Notes: generated by a model not told the origin, from the letters alone. 64,000 bases of DNA from Thioclava arctica (GCF_040892615.1 NZ_JBFRYC010000003.1:62001-126000), one strand, 5' to 3'. Counted from the first letter of the stretch, positions 27,613 to 36,708 are shown. Program-made: numbers and translations.

Positions 27613-29628
27613 ATGAGCCAGTTTCCGCATCTTTTCGCGCCGCTCGATCTGGGGCATGTGACCCTGCCCAACCGGGTCCTGATGGGTTCCATGCACACCA
27701 ATCTTGAAGAGCGCGGCGACTGGAACGCGGTGGCGGAATTCTACGCCGAGCGCGCGCGCGGCGGTGTCGCCCTGATGGTCACCGGCGGCATGGCCCCCAA
27801 TAGCGAGGGGGGCGTGTTTCCCGGAGCGGCGGGCCTGTTCACCTCTGATGACATCGCCCATCACAAGATCATCACCGAGCGCGTGCACGCGGCGGGCGGG
27901 CGCATCGCGATGCAGATCTTGCATGCCGGGCGCTATGCCTATGGGCCCGAATGCGTCGCCCCTTCGGCGATCAAATCACCGATTTCGCCGTTTCCGCCCA
28001 AGGAGTTGGACGCAGCCGGGATCGAAAAACAGATCACCGATATCGCAACAGCCGCCGCGCGGGCGCGCGAGGCCGGCTATGACGGCGTCGAGATCATGGG
28101 GTCTGAGGGCTATTTCCTCAACCAGTTCCTTGTGCGCCACACCAACAAGCGCACGGATGACTGGGGCGGCAGCTTTGAGAACCGGATGCGTCTGCCCGTC
28201 GAGGTGATGAAACGCGTGCGCGCCGCTGTTGGCGAGGATTTCATCGTGATTTTCCGCATTTCGCTGATTGATCTGGTGCCCGACGGCTCGACCTGGGACG
28301 AGGTCGTGACGCTGGCCAAGGCGATCGAGGCGGCGGGGGCGAGTATGCTTAATACCGGCATCGGCTGGCATGAGGCGCGCGTGCCCACCATCGCCACCTC
28401 GGTGCCGCGCGCGGCGTTCACGTGGCTGACCGGTCGCTTGCGCCCCGAAGTCTCGATCCCGGTGATCACCTCGAACCGGATCAACACGCCCGGCGTCGCC
28501 GAAGAGGTCTTGGCCGGCGGCAGCGCCGACATGATCTCGATGGCGCGACCGTTCTTGGCCGATCCCGATTTCGTCAATAAAGCGCAAGCGGGACGCGCCG
28601 CCGAAATCGCGCCCTGTATCGCGTGCAATCAGGCCTGTCTGGATCATACGTTCCAAGGCAAAGTGTCGTCCTGCCTCGTGAATCCGCGCGCGGGCCATGA
28701 GACCGAGATCGTGATTACCCCCACCGCCAGCCCCAAGACAATTGCCGTGGTTGGCGCCGGGCCTGCGGGCCTGTCCGCCGCGATCACGGCGGCGCAGCGC
28801 GGACATAAGGTCACGCTATTTGATCGCGCAAATGAGATCGGCGGGCAGCTGACGATGGCGCGCGTGGTGCCGGGCAAAGAGGAATTCCACGGCCTCACCA
28901 ATTGGTTCGCCACGATGGTGGACAAGACCGGTGTCACGCTGCGGCTCAACACGGAAGCCACCGTCGAGGCGCTAACCGATTTTGACGAGGTGATCATCGC
29001 CACCGGCGTGCGCCCGCGTGATCCCGAGATTCCGGTCGAGGGCGGGCAAGTGGTGTCCTATATCGACATCCTGAAAGGCCGCGTGAAAGCCGGGCCACGC
29101 GTCGCCATCATCGGCGCGGGCGGGATCGGCTTTGACGTGGCTGAGTTCCTGACGGTCGATGACAGCCCGACGCTCGATCTGGAGGAGTGGAAGCGCGAAT
29201 GGGGCGTGGGCGATCCGGCACAAACACCGGGCGGGCTGGCCGAGCCTCATCCCGAACCGCCCACACGCGCTGTCACCCTGTTGCAACGCAAGCGCGAGAA
29301 GCTGGGGCGTCGTCTGGGCAAGACGACGGGCTGGATCCATCGCGCCGCGCTGCAGATGAAGAATGTGCAGATGATCGGCGGTGTGAATTACGAGCGCATC
29401 ACCGATGAGGGCCTGCATGTCAGCTATGGTGAGGCGCGCGAAAACCCCGGTGTGATCGCTGCGGATACCGTGGTGCTATGTGCCGGACAGTTGACCGAGC
29501 GCAGCCTTGCCGATGCGTTGATCGAAGCGGGCCGGTCGCCCCATGTCATCGGCGGCGCGGATGTTGCCGCCGAACTCGACGCCAAGCGCGCGATTGATCA
29601 AGGCACACGCCTCGCCGCCGCGATCTGA
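27613..29628 (+). CDS. NADPH-dependent 2,4-dienoyl-CoA reductase-like FMN/FAD/4Fe-4S enzyme
   Basis: 671 residues from ATG 27613 with GGGAGG eight bases upstream. The length equals E. coli FadH (672). The N-terminal old-yellow-enzyme barrel begins FPHLFAPLDLGHVTLPNRVLM and has the ILHAGRYAYG motif and the GVEIMGSEGYFLNQFL active-site region. The iron-sulfur motif is C-x2-C-x3-C-x11-C (CIACNQACLDH ... SSC). The C-terminal half has the FAD GxGxxG (VVGAGPAGLSAA) and the NADPH GxGxxG (AIIGAGGIGFDVAEFL). It would reduce 2,4-dienoyl-CoA esters in unsaturated fatty acid oxidation, though family members also reduce other enones. Probably controlled by the divergent LysR. Confidence 0.9.
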   Translation: MSQFPHLFAPLDLGHVTLPNRVLMGSMHTNLEERGDWNAVAEFYAERARGGVALMVTGGMAPNSEGGVFPGAAGLFTSDDIAHHKIITERVHAAGGRIAMQILHAGRYAYGPECVAPSAIKSPISPFPPKELDAAGIEKQITDIATAAARAREAGYDGVEIMGSEGYFLNQFLVRHTNKRTDDWGGSFENRMRLPVEVMKRVRAAVGEDFIVIFRISLIDLVPDGSTWDEVVTLAKAIEAAGASMLNTGIGWHEARVPTIATSVPRAAFTWLTGRLRPEVSIPVITSNRINTPGVAEEVLAGGSADMISMARPFLADPDFVNKAQAGRAAEIAPCIACNQACLDHTFQGKVSSCLVNPRAGHETEIVITPTASPKTIAVVGAGPAGLSAAITAAQRGHKVTLFDRANEIGGQLTMARVVPGKEEFHGLTNWFATMVDKTGVTLRLNTEATVEALTDFDEVIIATGVRPRDPEIPVEGGQVVSYIDILKGRVKAGPRVAIIGAGGIGFDVAEFLTVDDSPTLDLEEWKREWGVGDPAQTPGGLAEPHPEPPTRAVTLLQRKREKLGRRLGKTTGWIHRAALQMKNVQMIGGVNYERITDEGLHVSYGEARENPGVIAADTVVLCAGQLTERSLADALIEAGRSPHVIGGADVAAELDAKRAIDQGTRLAAAI

Positions 29629-29667
29629 GAGTTGCAATCAAGGGCCGCGTCGAGACACCCGCGGCCC

Positions 29668-30753
29668 TTACGCCTCTTGCGCCCAATCGGCCGCCTGCAT
29701 CTCGCGCAGGCGGCTGGCGGTGCGTTCAAACTCAAACGTGCCTTCGCCCTCGACATACAGCCGTTCGGGCACATCCGCCGCCGAGCAGATCAGCCGCACT
29801 TTCGCCTCATACAAAGCGTCGATAAGCGTCACGAACCGCTTTGCCTCGTTGAAATTCGATGCCGAAAGCAGCGGGATATCATCCAGCAGCAGAACCCGCA
29901 CGGCCTCGGAAATGGCGAGATAATCTGCCGGGCCCAATGCCACCGCGCAAAGATCCCAGAAAGACGCCCGCGCTACGCCGGCATGGAAATGGGGCAGCAC
30001 GACGTTGCGGCCCTTGACCGTCAGTTCCAGCTTGTGGGTGAGGTCATGGCCAGACAAATCGTCCCAAAGCGCATCCATCCGCGCGCGCGCCTCGCGCCCG
30101 ACGGGGTGGAAATAGACCTCTTCCCCTGACAGGCGATGCTGGCGGTAATCGGTATCGGATGCCAGCTCATAGACTTGCAGCTTGTCGCGGATCAGCGCGA
30201 TGAAGGGCAGGAAAAGCTGGCGGTTGAGACCGTTCTTATACAGGTCCTCTGGCAAGCGATTTGACGTGGTCACAATCGTTACACCGCGCTCGAACAGCGC
30301 CTCGAAAAAGCGCCCCACGATCATCGCATCGGCAATATCGGTGATCTGCATCTCATCAAAACACAGCAGGCGCAGCGACCCGGCCACCTCTTCGGCCACC
30401 GGGCGCATTGCATCGACCGTATTCGCGCGGCGCGCATCTTCCAACTTGCCCTGAATTTCCTGCATGAAAGCATGGAAATGCACCCGGCGCTTGGGCACGT
30501 CAGTCGCCCCGAAGAACATATCCATCAGCATCGACTTGCCGCGCCCGACGCCACCCCAGAAATACAGCCCCCGCACCCCTTCGACAGGGGCTGCCTTGCG
30601 CGAGAAAAACCCGCGTTTGCGTGGCTCTGGGGCCGCTTCAAGCTTGGTGCGAATATCTTCGAGAATTGGCAGAACGGCGCGTTGGGCCGGATCAGGGTTC
30701 AGCGCCCCTTCGGCCAGTTTCGCATCGTAGATCTCGGGCAATGTACGTCTCAT
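29668..30753 (-). CDS. zapE: Cell division protein ZapE (AFG1-like ATPase)
   Basis: 361 residues. The AFG1/ZapE family has an AAA-type P-loop (YFWGGVGRGKSMLMD, near residue 70), Walker B LLCFDEMQITDIADAM and the conserved RRVHFHAFMQ and TSNRLPEDLYKNGLNRQLFLPFI segments, all present. ZapE destabilises Z-rings during division or stress in E. coli; mitochondrial AFG1 works in protein quality control. Length is normal. ATG 30753 has no clear Shine-Dalgarno sequence. It is divergent from the TIM-barrel gene over 79 bases. Confidence 0.93.
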   Translation of the reverse strand: MRRTLPEIYDAKLAEGALNPDPAQRAVLPILEDIRTKLEAAPEPRKRGFFSRKAAPVEGVRGLYFWGGVGRGKSMLMDMFFGATDVPKRRVHFHAFMQEIQGKLEDARRANTVDAMRPVAEEVAGSLRLLCFDEMQITDIADAMIVGRFFEALFERGVTIVTTSNRLPEDLYKNGLNRQLFLPFIALIRDKLQVYELASDTDYRQHRLSGEEVYFHPVGREARARMDALWDDLSGHDLTHKLELTVKGRNVVLPHFHAGVARASFWDLCAVALGPADYLAISEAVRVLLLDDIPLLSASNFNEAKRFVTLIDALYEAKVRLICSAADVPERLYVEGEGTFEFERTASRLREMQAADWAQEA

Positions 30754-30794
30754 GACGGTGCGATATAGCGCGTTTGCGGGATTGAAAAGCCCTC

Positions 30795-30810
30795 ATGCTT
30801 GCGCAAGCAT
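30795..30810. promoter_or_regulatory. Perfect 16-bp palindrome between zapE and the TIM-barrel gene
   Basis: ATGCTTGCGCAAGCAT reads the same on both strands. It lies 12 bases before the AGAGGAG ribosome binding site of the plus-strand gene, and 42 bases upstream of zapE. A dimeric regulator site is possible; a small RNA hairpin in the leader is the alternative. Confidence 0.45.
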
Positions 30811-30832
30811 CCTTCGCAAGAGGAGAACACCC

Positions 30833-31654
30833 ATGACCAAAGACCTGCCATTGCTGGGCGCAGCGCTGAGCCTTGATATGCTGGCCCATCATCAAGACTG
30901 GATTTTGGCCGATCATCGCGATCTGGAACTGCAAAGCTTTTGCTGGCCCAACACGCCCGAGGCGGACTTTGTGAAAATGGTGGCGCGCGCCAAAGAATTG
31001 CTGGCGGGCTATCGTGGGCGGCTGGGGCTGCACGGGCCCTTTTCGGGTTTCAACATCGATTGCACCGATCCCGCGATTGTCGAGGTGATCCGCACGCGGA
31101 TGCTGCGCACGCTTGATATCTGCGCCGAACTTGGGGCCGATCAGATGGTGATCCATTCGCCCTACACGATGTGGAAGGAAAGCGATCTGGATGCGAATCC
31201 CTCGAAAGGTTTCATGCAGATTGAACGCGTGCGCTACATTCTGACACCGGTGATCGCGCAGGCCCGCGATCTGGGCGTGACTTTGGTGATCGAGAATGTC
31301 GAGGATCTGACACCGCGCCTGCGTGTCGATCTGGCTGCGGCGCTTGATAGCAAGATTGTTAAAGTCTCACTGGATACCGGACATGCGCAGTTCATGCATC
31401 GGCGTTTGGGCGCGCCCCCAGTAGATGTCTTTGTCAATGCGGCGGGGGCTGCGTTGCAGCATGTGCATTTGCAAGATGTCGACGGGTATGGGGACCGCCA
31501 TTGGCATCCGGGCGAGGGCTCGATCGCGTGGCATGCGGTATTTGCAGCCCTCGGGCGGCTGCCCAAAATGCCACGCCTGATCTTGGAGGTGAATGACGAG
31601 GCGGGGCTGCGCAAAGGCGCACAGTATCTGGCCGATCAGGGATTGGCGCGGTAA
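30833..31654 (+). CDS. Sugar phosphate isomerase/epimerase-like TIM-barrel protein
   Basis: 273 residues from ATG 30833 with AGAGGAG upstream. It has the xylose isomerase-like barrel pattern with metal ligands of the AP-endonuclease 2 fold: RLGLHGPFSGFNID, DQMVIHSPYTMW, TLVIENVEDLTPR (Glu), KVSLDTGHAQFMH (Asp and His), LQHVHLQDVDGYGDRHWHPGEGSI (His, Asp, His) and LILEVND (Glu). Such proteins are isomerases, epimerases or endonuclease IV relatives; the GEGSIAW segment favours a sugar isomerase/epimerase. The substrate is not identifiable. It is followed by DUF4170 and the lipid A genes. Confidence 0.8.
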   Translation: MTKDLPLLGAALSLDMLAHHQDWILADHRDLELQSFCWPNTPEADFVKMVARAKELLAGYRGRLGLHGPFSGFNIDCTDPAIVEVIRTRMLRTLDICAELGADQMVIHSPYTMWKESDLDANPSKGFMQIERVRYILTPVIAQARDLGVTLVIENVEDLTPRLRVDLAAALDSKIVKVSLDTGHAQFMHRRLGAPPVDVFVNAAGAALQHVHLQDVDGYGDRHWHPGEGSIAWHAVFAALGRLPKMPRLILEVNDEAGLRKGAQYLADQGLAR

Positions 31655-31742
31655 CGGCTTCGTGCACAATGGGCCAGCGCCTTGTGAACCCCGATGGCAG
31701 CGCGTAATCTCTGCGCTGCAGCAAAAGCCGACAGGAGTTAGC

Positions 31743-32000
31743 ATGTCCAAAGCCGATCCGCAGCGTCTTCACCTTGTCTTCGGTGGTGAGCTGGTGAACC
31801 CGAGTGTCACCGAATTTACCGATGTCTCGAAAATCGACATTGTCGGGATCTTCCCCAATTACGCCAGCGCCTACGCCGCCTGGAAAGGTGCCGCGCATAG
31901 CACCGTTGATGACGCGCATACCCGCTATTTCATTGCGCATCTGCATCGTCTGCGCGACGAAGCGGTCGAGGTTTCCCCGACCGAAGAACTCGGCAACTGA
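31743..32000 (+). CDS. DUF4170 family small protein
   Basis: 85 residues from ATG 31743 with AGGAG upstream. The sequence LHLVFGGELVNPSVTEFTD ... VGIFPNYASAYAAWKGAAH ... AHTRYFIAHLHRLRDE is the alphaproteobacterial DUF4170 family. Its function is not established. In many relatives this gene lies directly before the KDO transferase and lpxK, as here, so a link to lipid A or envelope synthesis is plausible by context only. Soluble, no membrane segment. Confidence 0.85.
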   Translation: MSKADPQRLHLVFGGELVNPSVTEFTDVSKIDIVGIFPNYASAYAAWKGAAHSTVDDAHTRYFIAHLHRLRDEAVEVSPTEELGN

Positions 32001-32022
32001 GCCGATAAGGACCAGCAGCAGG

Positions 32023-33249
32023 ATGCGCCACACCCTTCCGTCATGGATCGAGCGCCCCCTCGCTGCGATGCGTCCTCCGGGGCCGCGTGCGCGCAACGCA
32101 GCGGCCCACTCACCGCCTGACGGGCCACTTTTGTGGATCTGGGACAGCACCGGGGCCGGATCGGGGGCTGCGCTCGTTGCGCGCCGTGTGATCGCGCGGC
32201 TGCCCGATCTGCAAATTGCGCTGACCCCGACAAGCGATCCTCCCGATGATGCGGGGCTGCCCCCAGACGCACTGTGTCTGCCCGCCCCCGAAGATCGTCC
32301 TGCCTCTGTGAAGCTGGTTCTTGATGCCTGGCGCCCCGAGATGATCTTGCTTTTGGGCAATGTCTTGCCCGCGGCCCTGATTACCGAGGCCGCTCGGCGC
32401 GACATTCCGATCGCCTTGGCCGATGCGCAATTCGACACCGGTGTAGCAGCTTTGTCAGGCGACAAAATCACGGCTTTGCTAGGCCGCCTCAGCCGGATTT
32501 ATCTGCGTGATGGCGACAGTCGTCGCGCGCTGGAGCGGCGCATACCCGCAGAGCGCATCGAGGTCAGTGAGGGCGCATTGGTGGAACCCGCCGAACCGCT
32601 GACCTGCTCGGAGGTCGAGCGCGCTTCCATGGCCGATGCGATCGGCGCGCGCCCGGTCTGGCTGGCGACGAGCGTTCCGGGAGAAGAGCTTCGCGCCGTT
32701 TTGAATGCCCATAGCTATGCCATGCGTCACGCGCATCGCTTGTTGTTGTTGCTTGCGCCTGATCGCGACCAAGACGGCCCGGCCTTGGCCCAACAACTCA
32801 GCGATGAGGGCTGGTCGGTGACGCGCCGTTCGCTTGAGGGTGAGCCGCAAGCCACGACCGAGATTTTCGTGGCCGATGATGCGCAGGAATATGGGCTTTG
32901 GTATCGGCTTGCACCGCTCTCGTATATGGGCGGCACCCTAAGCGGTTTGGGGCATGCCCCGCGCGCGCCCCTCGAAGCCGCCGCTTTGGGATCAGCGGTG
33001 TTGCACGGGCCGCATCTGGGACGCCACCGCGCGCAATATCTCCGCCTCGAAGTGGCACATGCCTGTCGTGGAATTCGCACCGAAGATGATTTTCCCGATG
33101 CGATGGCCGATCTGATCGCCCCTGATCGCGCAGCGCATCTGGCCCATAACGCGTGGCTCGTGTCATCGGGAGGTGCGGGCGCGGTTGAAACCGTTGCAGG
33201 CGGCATCGCGGCGTTGCTGGAAGCGCGCCTCACGAAAGGCAGTCGGTGA
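32023..33249 (+). CDS. Diverged KDO transferase (WaaA/KdtA-like GT-B glycosyltransferase)
   Basis: 408 residues from ATG 32023. WaaA adds KDO to lipid IVA at the inner membrane. Family features in the C-terminal half are clear: RLLLLLAPDRDQDG, EIFVADDAQEYGLWYRLAPLSYMGGTLSG and the GHAPRAPLEAAALGSAVLHGP donor-binding motif. The N-terminal half is diverged: where canonical WaaA has the SVGE segment carrying the catalytic Glu, this protein reads WIWDSTGAGSGAALVARRV, and the usual ETELWPNLI stretch reads LLLGNVLPAALI. It overlaps lpxK, so a lipid A context is certain; catalysis as a KDO transferase is likely but not proven. Confidence 0.75.
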   Translation: MRHTLPSWIERPLAAMRPPGPRARNAAAHSPPDGPLLWIWDSTGAGSGAALVARRVIARLPDLQIALTPTSDPPDDAGLPPDALCLPAPEDRPASVKLVLDAWRPEMILLLGNVLPAALITEAARRDIPIALADAQFDTGVAALSGDKITALLGRLSRIYLRDGDSRRALERRIPAERIEVSEGALVEPAEPLTCSEVERASMADAIGARPVWLATSVPGEELRAVLNAHSYAMRHAHRLLLLLAPDRDQDGPALAQQLSDEGWSVTRRSLEGEPQATTEIFVADDAQEYGLWYRLAPLSYMGGTLSGLGHAPRAPLEAAALGSAVLHGPHLGRHRAQYLRLEVAHACRGIRTEDDFPDAMADLIAPDRAAHLAHNAWLVSSGGAGAVETVAGGIAALLEARLTKGSR

Positions 33250-34238
33250 TGGGCGCGCCGCTGTTCTGGTTCAATGCGCCCACAAAGCCCGGCCTGACGG
33301 CGCGGCTTTTGTCGCCTCTGGGCGCGCTTTATGCACAAGCCACCGCGCGCCGGGTGCGACAGCCGGGAGCGGTGCTGAACGTGCCGGTGATCTCGGTTGG
33401 CAATATCAACGCAGGTGGCACCGGAAAAACGCCCACGGTGATCTGGCTGGTGCAACGTCTCGCGGCGCGCGGGGTGACGGCGCATGTCGTCACGCGCGGT
33501 TATGGCGGCACCTTGCAAGGCCCGGTGCGCGTCGATGAGCGCACCCATCGCGCCGATCAAACCGGGGATGAGCCGTTGCTGCTATCAGCCTTTGCGCCGA
33601 CTTGGGTTGCCAAGGATCGCGCTGCGGGGGCACGCGCTGCGGTGGCGGCGGGGGCACAGGTGGTGGTGCTGGATGACGCCCATCAGAACCCAGCGCTGCG
33701 CAAGGATCTGTCAATCGTCGTTGTCGATGCGCAAAAGGGGTTTGGCAACGGGCGCTGCTTGCCCGCCGGGCCTTTGCGCGAGCCGGTGGATGCCGGGTTG
33801 GCGCGGGCTGATCTGTTGATCTCGATCGGGCCAGATGCTGCGCAGCATGATTTCGCCGCCGCTTGGCAATCGCGCGTGAAAATTCCACATTTGACGGGCG
33901 CGCTGATGCCACTGCAAACAGGGATGGATTGGCAGGATTTGCCCGTTCTCGCCTTTGCAGGCATTGGCCATCCCGAGAAATTCTTTGCCACGCTGCAATC
34001 GCTGGGCGCAAAATTGCTGCGCAGCGAAGCGCTGGAGGATCACCAGCCTTTCACCCCCCGATTGCTGACCCGGATCGAGGCCGAGGCCAACCTGCTCGGC
34101 GCGCAACTCGTGACCACCGAGAAAGACGCCGTGCGCCTACCGGCCGAATTCCGACCCAAGGTTCTCGCACTGCCGGTGCGGCTGGAAATCTCGGTGGCGG
34201 ATGCGCTGGATGCAGCGCTCGCCAAGCTTGGACTGTAA
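33249..34238 (+). CDS. lpxK: Tetraacyldisaccharide 4'-kinase
   Basis: 329 residues from ATG 33249, overlapping the waaA-like stop by one base; GTG 33246 is the alternative. LpxK phosphorylates the 4' position of the lipid A disaccharide at the inner membrane. The P-loop NINAGGTGKTPTVIWL is near residue 54. VVTRGYGG, GDEPLLLS, VVVLDDAHQNPALRKDLSIVVVDA and GFGNGRCLPAGPLREP are all LpxK signatures. The C-terminal TTEKDAVRLP is also conserved. Complete length. A bidirectional terminator separates it from the convergent dsbA gene. Confidence 0.97.
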   Translation: MGAPLFWFNAPTKPGLTARLLSPLGALYAQATARRVRQPGAVLNVPVISVGNINAGGTGKTPTVIWLVQRLAARGVTAHVVTRGYGGTLQGPVRVDERTHRADQTGDEPLLLSAFAPTWVAKDRAAGARAAVAAGAQVVVLDDAHQNPALRKDLSIVVVDAQKGFGNGRCLPAGPLREPVDAGLARADLLISIGPDAAQHDFAAAWQSRVKIPHLTGALMPLQTGMDWQDLPVLAFAGIGHPEKFFATLQSLGAKLLRSEALEDHQPFTPRLLTRIEAEANLLGAQLVTTEKDAVRLPAEFRPKVLALPVRLEISVADALDAALAKLGL

Positions 34239-34242
34239 CGCA

Positions 34243-34270
34243 AAAGGCCGACCCAATCGGGCCGGCCTTT
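34243..34270. terminator. Bidirectional terminator between lpxK and dsbA-like gene
   Basis: AAAGGCCG (34243-34250) pairs with CGGCCTTT (34263-34270), with an inner CCC/GGG pair around an AATC loop. A and T tracts on the two sides allow it to stop transcripts from lpxK (plus) and from the dsbA-like operon (minus). Confidence 0.8.
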
Positions 34271-34289
34271 CGATAAACTCAACCTGCGC

Positions 34290-34967
34290 TTACTGTGCGG
34301 CTTTGGCCAGATCGTCGTCGATGATCTTCTTCATATCCGACCAAACCATATTGGAATATTTCGTGCCATTGATGATGAAGGTCGGCGTTGCGTCGATCTT
34401 GTCCGCCGAAGCATTCTTCTGGAAGGTCGCGACCAGTTGCTCGGCGCGCTTTTCATCGTTCATGCAGGTGGTGACCTGATCATTGGTCAGCCCGGCCTGC
34501 AGCCCGATCTTGTGCAGATTGTCCGAGATCGTCTGCTGCTTGCCATCCCCGATCCAGTCGCGCTGCTTGTTGAACAGCATGTCCGAAATCGCGTAATATT
34601 TCGGGTCACCGCCACATTGCGCGATCAAGCCAGCCCAAATCCCGAACATGTCGAAATAGACTTCGCGCTGAATGAACTTCACCTTGCCAGTGTCGATGTA
34701 GTCTTTCTTCAGCGTCGGGTATTCCTCGGTGTGCCAATCGGCGCAATGGGGGCAGGTGAACGAGCTGTATTCGATGATCGTCACCGGCGCGTTCTCTTGG
34801 CCAAGGCTGACATCGGGCAGGGTCTGCACCGTTTTGTCGGCGGTTGCCTCTTGCGCCTGCGCGGCGGTGATCAGGCTCGCTTCGCTATGCTGGGAGGCAT
34901 ACCAGCCACCCACTGCAAGAACGCCTGCAACGGCAACGCCGCCAAGGATCGTAAGAGTTTTGCTCAT
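34290..34967 (-). CDS. DsbA-family thiol:disulfide oxidoreductase
   Basis: 225 residues. A signal or anchor segment (MSKTLTILGGVAVAGVLAVGGW) is followed by a thioredoxin fold with the CPHC active site at about Cys72-Cys75 (YSSFTCPHCADWHTEEYP), an inserted helical domain and the cis-Pro loop KIDATPTFIINGTKY. This is the DsbA/BdbD-like DSBA domain that catalyses or isomerises disulfides in the periplasm. An extra Cys pair (AQCGGDP, TTCMNDE) sits in the helical domain. It forms an operon with the DUF721 gene, spaced by three bases. Confidence 0.9.
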   Translation of the reverse strand: MSKTLTILGGVAVAGVLAVGGWYASQHSEASLITAAQAQEATADKTVQTLPDVSLGQENAPVTIIEYSSFTCPHCADWHTEEYPTLKKDYIDTGKVKFIQREVYFDMFGIWAGLIAQCGGDPKYYAISDMLFNKQRDWIGDGKQQTISDNLHKIGLQAGLTNDQVTTCMNDEKRAEQLVATFQKNASADKIDATPTFIINGTKYSNMVWSDMKKIIDDDLAKAAQ

Positions 34968-34970
34968 GTA

Positions 34971-35516
34971 TCAGCCTTTCTTCTGCGCGGCCCGTTCCGC
35001 GGACCTCGATAGAACGTTTTGTGCCAAAGTTTCCAGCGCTGATCTAAGATCAGCATCCCCACATCCCGCTGCCGTACGCGCTGCCGCCTCAATTATTTGC
35101 GGATCAATCGCCTTTGGCTTGGGCTTCGGGGCTGGGGTGAATTGCGCCTGCCCTTCGGCAAAGCCGATGGGCGCGGTCTGTGTCAGCGAAATGCGCGAGA
35201 TCGCATTATAGCCGTAACACGCGTTTACCTTTTCGCGAATCTGGGGCAGTTGCATTTGCACCATTGGTGCTGCGGCCCCCGTGGTCAGCAGCGTCAGCGT
35301 CGCCCCAAATCCGCCCTTGGAATAGCCGATTTTCACCGGGCGGGTCTGGGCGGCAATCTCTTCGCCGACCACCTCGGACCAATGGGTCAACAGGCGCGAC
35401 ACCGCGAATCCCCGCGACTCACCGGCCGCGCGCACCCTCTGGCGCAGCAGCTTGCCTGCGGGCTCAAAGCCGCGCATGCGCCGGTCTGACTTGGATTTCG
35501 GGTCTTTCGCACTCAT
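34971..35516 (-). CDS. DUF721 (DciA-like) protein
   Basis: 181 residues from ATG 35516, placed by AGGAA upstream and by the start of conservation (MRGFEPAGKLL). The DUF721 core SRLLTHWSEVVGEEIAAQTRPVKI and GGFGATLTLLTTGAAAPMVQMQ is typical of alphaproteobacterial members. The family includes DciA, which loads or activates the replicative helicase DnaB; whether this longer form with its C-terminal Pro/Lys linker does the same is inference. Divergent from mutY, as in other Rhodobacterales. Confidence 0.85.
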   Translation of the reverse strand: MSAKDPKSKSDRRMRGFEPAGKLLRQRVRAAGESRGFAVSRLLTHWSEVVGEEIAAQTRPVKIGYSKGGFGATLTLLTTGAAAPMVQMQLPQIREKVNACYGYNAISRISLTQTAPIGFAEGQAQFTPAPKPKPKAIDPQIIEAAARTAAGCGDADLRSALETLAQNVLSRSAERAAQKKG

Positions 35517-35600
35517 TGCCGATAGGTTCCTCTTGATCGGCCCCATTGTAAGCAGCACATCGGGTCAGGCCAACCGGTGGCCAAGAGGGGAGCATAAACA

Positions 35601-36653
35601 TTGCGTGACGGTAAAGGGGCAATCGGCGAAAGCCTGCTGAAATGGTATGATACCGATGCCCGAGTGATGCCGTGGCGAGTGTCGCCGCAGGACCGCGCCT
35701 CGGGCGTGCGCCCCGATCCCTATCGCATCTGGCTCTCCGAGGTGATGTTGCAGCAAACCACCGTGGCCGCCGTGCGCGATTATTTCCGCCGCTTCACGGC
35801 GCGTTGGCCTGACGTCGAGGCGCTGGCCGCGGCCGAGGATGGCGCTGTGATGGCCGAATGGGCCGGGCTTGGCTATTACGCCCGCGCGCGCAACTTGCTG
35901 AAATGCGCGCGTGTGGTGGCGCAGGAGATGGACGGTCAGTTCCCGCAAACGGCGGCTGAGTTGCAAAAACTTCCCGGCATCGGCCCCTATACTGCGGGCG
36001 CGATCGCGGCGATTGCCTATGACGAGCCGGTCGCGGTCGTCGATGGCAATGTCGAGCGCGTCGTCTCGCGCCTGTTTGCCGTGCAGACTCCCCTACCCGC
36101 AGCCAAGCCCGAGCTGACCGATCTGACCGCGCAGATCACGCCCCAATCCCGCCCCGGCGATTTCGCCCAAGCAATGATGGATCTGGGCGCGACGATCTGC
36201 ACGCCGCGCAACCCTGCCTGCGCGATCTGCCCGCTGATTGCGGATTGTGACGCTCAATCGCAGGGCATCGCCGCCGATCTGCCGCGCAAGCTGGCGAAGA
36301 AACCCAAGCCAACGCGGCTGGGATTCGCCTATGTCGCGATGAATGCGGCGGGGGATGTTCTGCTGGAACGTCGCCCCGAGAAGGGCCTGCTGGGCGGCAT
36401 GCTGGGCTTTCCCGGGTCGGAGTGGTCAGAGGCCCCCACGCCCGCCCCGCCACTGCGCTCCGACTGGCAGGAGGCCGATGCCGAGGTGCGCCACACCTTC
36501 ACCCATTTTCATCTGATCCTACGCGTCTTTGTGACCCGCACAGAGGGCGCAAATTTTACCCCCGGCGGCGATTTTGCACCCGGTGATCTTCCTACACTGA
36601 TGCGCAAGGTCTGGGACGCGGCGCAAAGCGCTGATTGGCCGCAACCTGAGTGA
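35601..36653 (+). CDS. mutY: Adenine DNA glycosylase MutY
   Basis: 350 residues from TTG 35601 with GGGAG upstream. MutY removes adenine paired with 8-oxoguanine. The catalytic Glu region WLSEVMLQQTTV, the helix-hairpin-helix LPGIGPYTAGAIAAIA, the catalytic Asp VVDGNVERVVSRL, and the [4Fe-4S] ligands C-x6-C-x2-C-x5-C (CTPRNPACAICPLIADC) are all present. The C-terminal Nudix-like domain that recognises 8-oxoG follows (GDVLLERRPEKGLLGGMLGFPG). With mutT at 3.2 kb the window holds two of the three GO-system genes; mutM is not here. Confidence 0.97.
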   Translation: MRDGKGAIGESLLKWYDTDARVMPWRVSPQDRASGVRPDPYRIWLSEVMLQQTTVAAVRDYFRRFTARWPDVEALAAAEDGAVMAEWAGLGYYARARNLLKCARVVAQEMDGQFPQTAAELQKLPGIGPYTAGAIAAIAYDEPVAVVDGNVERVVSRLFAVQTPLPAAKPELTDLTAQITPQSRPGDFAQAMMDLGATICTPRNPACAICPLIADCDAQSQGIAADLPRKLAKKPKPTRLGFAYVAMNAAGDVLLERRPEKGLLGGMLGFPGSEWSEAPTPAPPLRSDWQEADAEVRHTFTHFHLILRVFVTRTEGANFTPGGDFAPGDLPTLMRKVWDAAQSADWPQPE

Positions 36654-36708
36654 TTGTATCAGGAAATTCCCGCGCTATCATGGCCGCGCTTGCAACTCCG
36701 AGGCCCCA

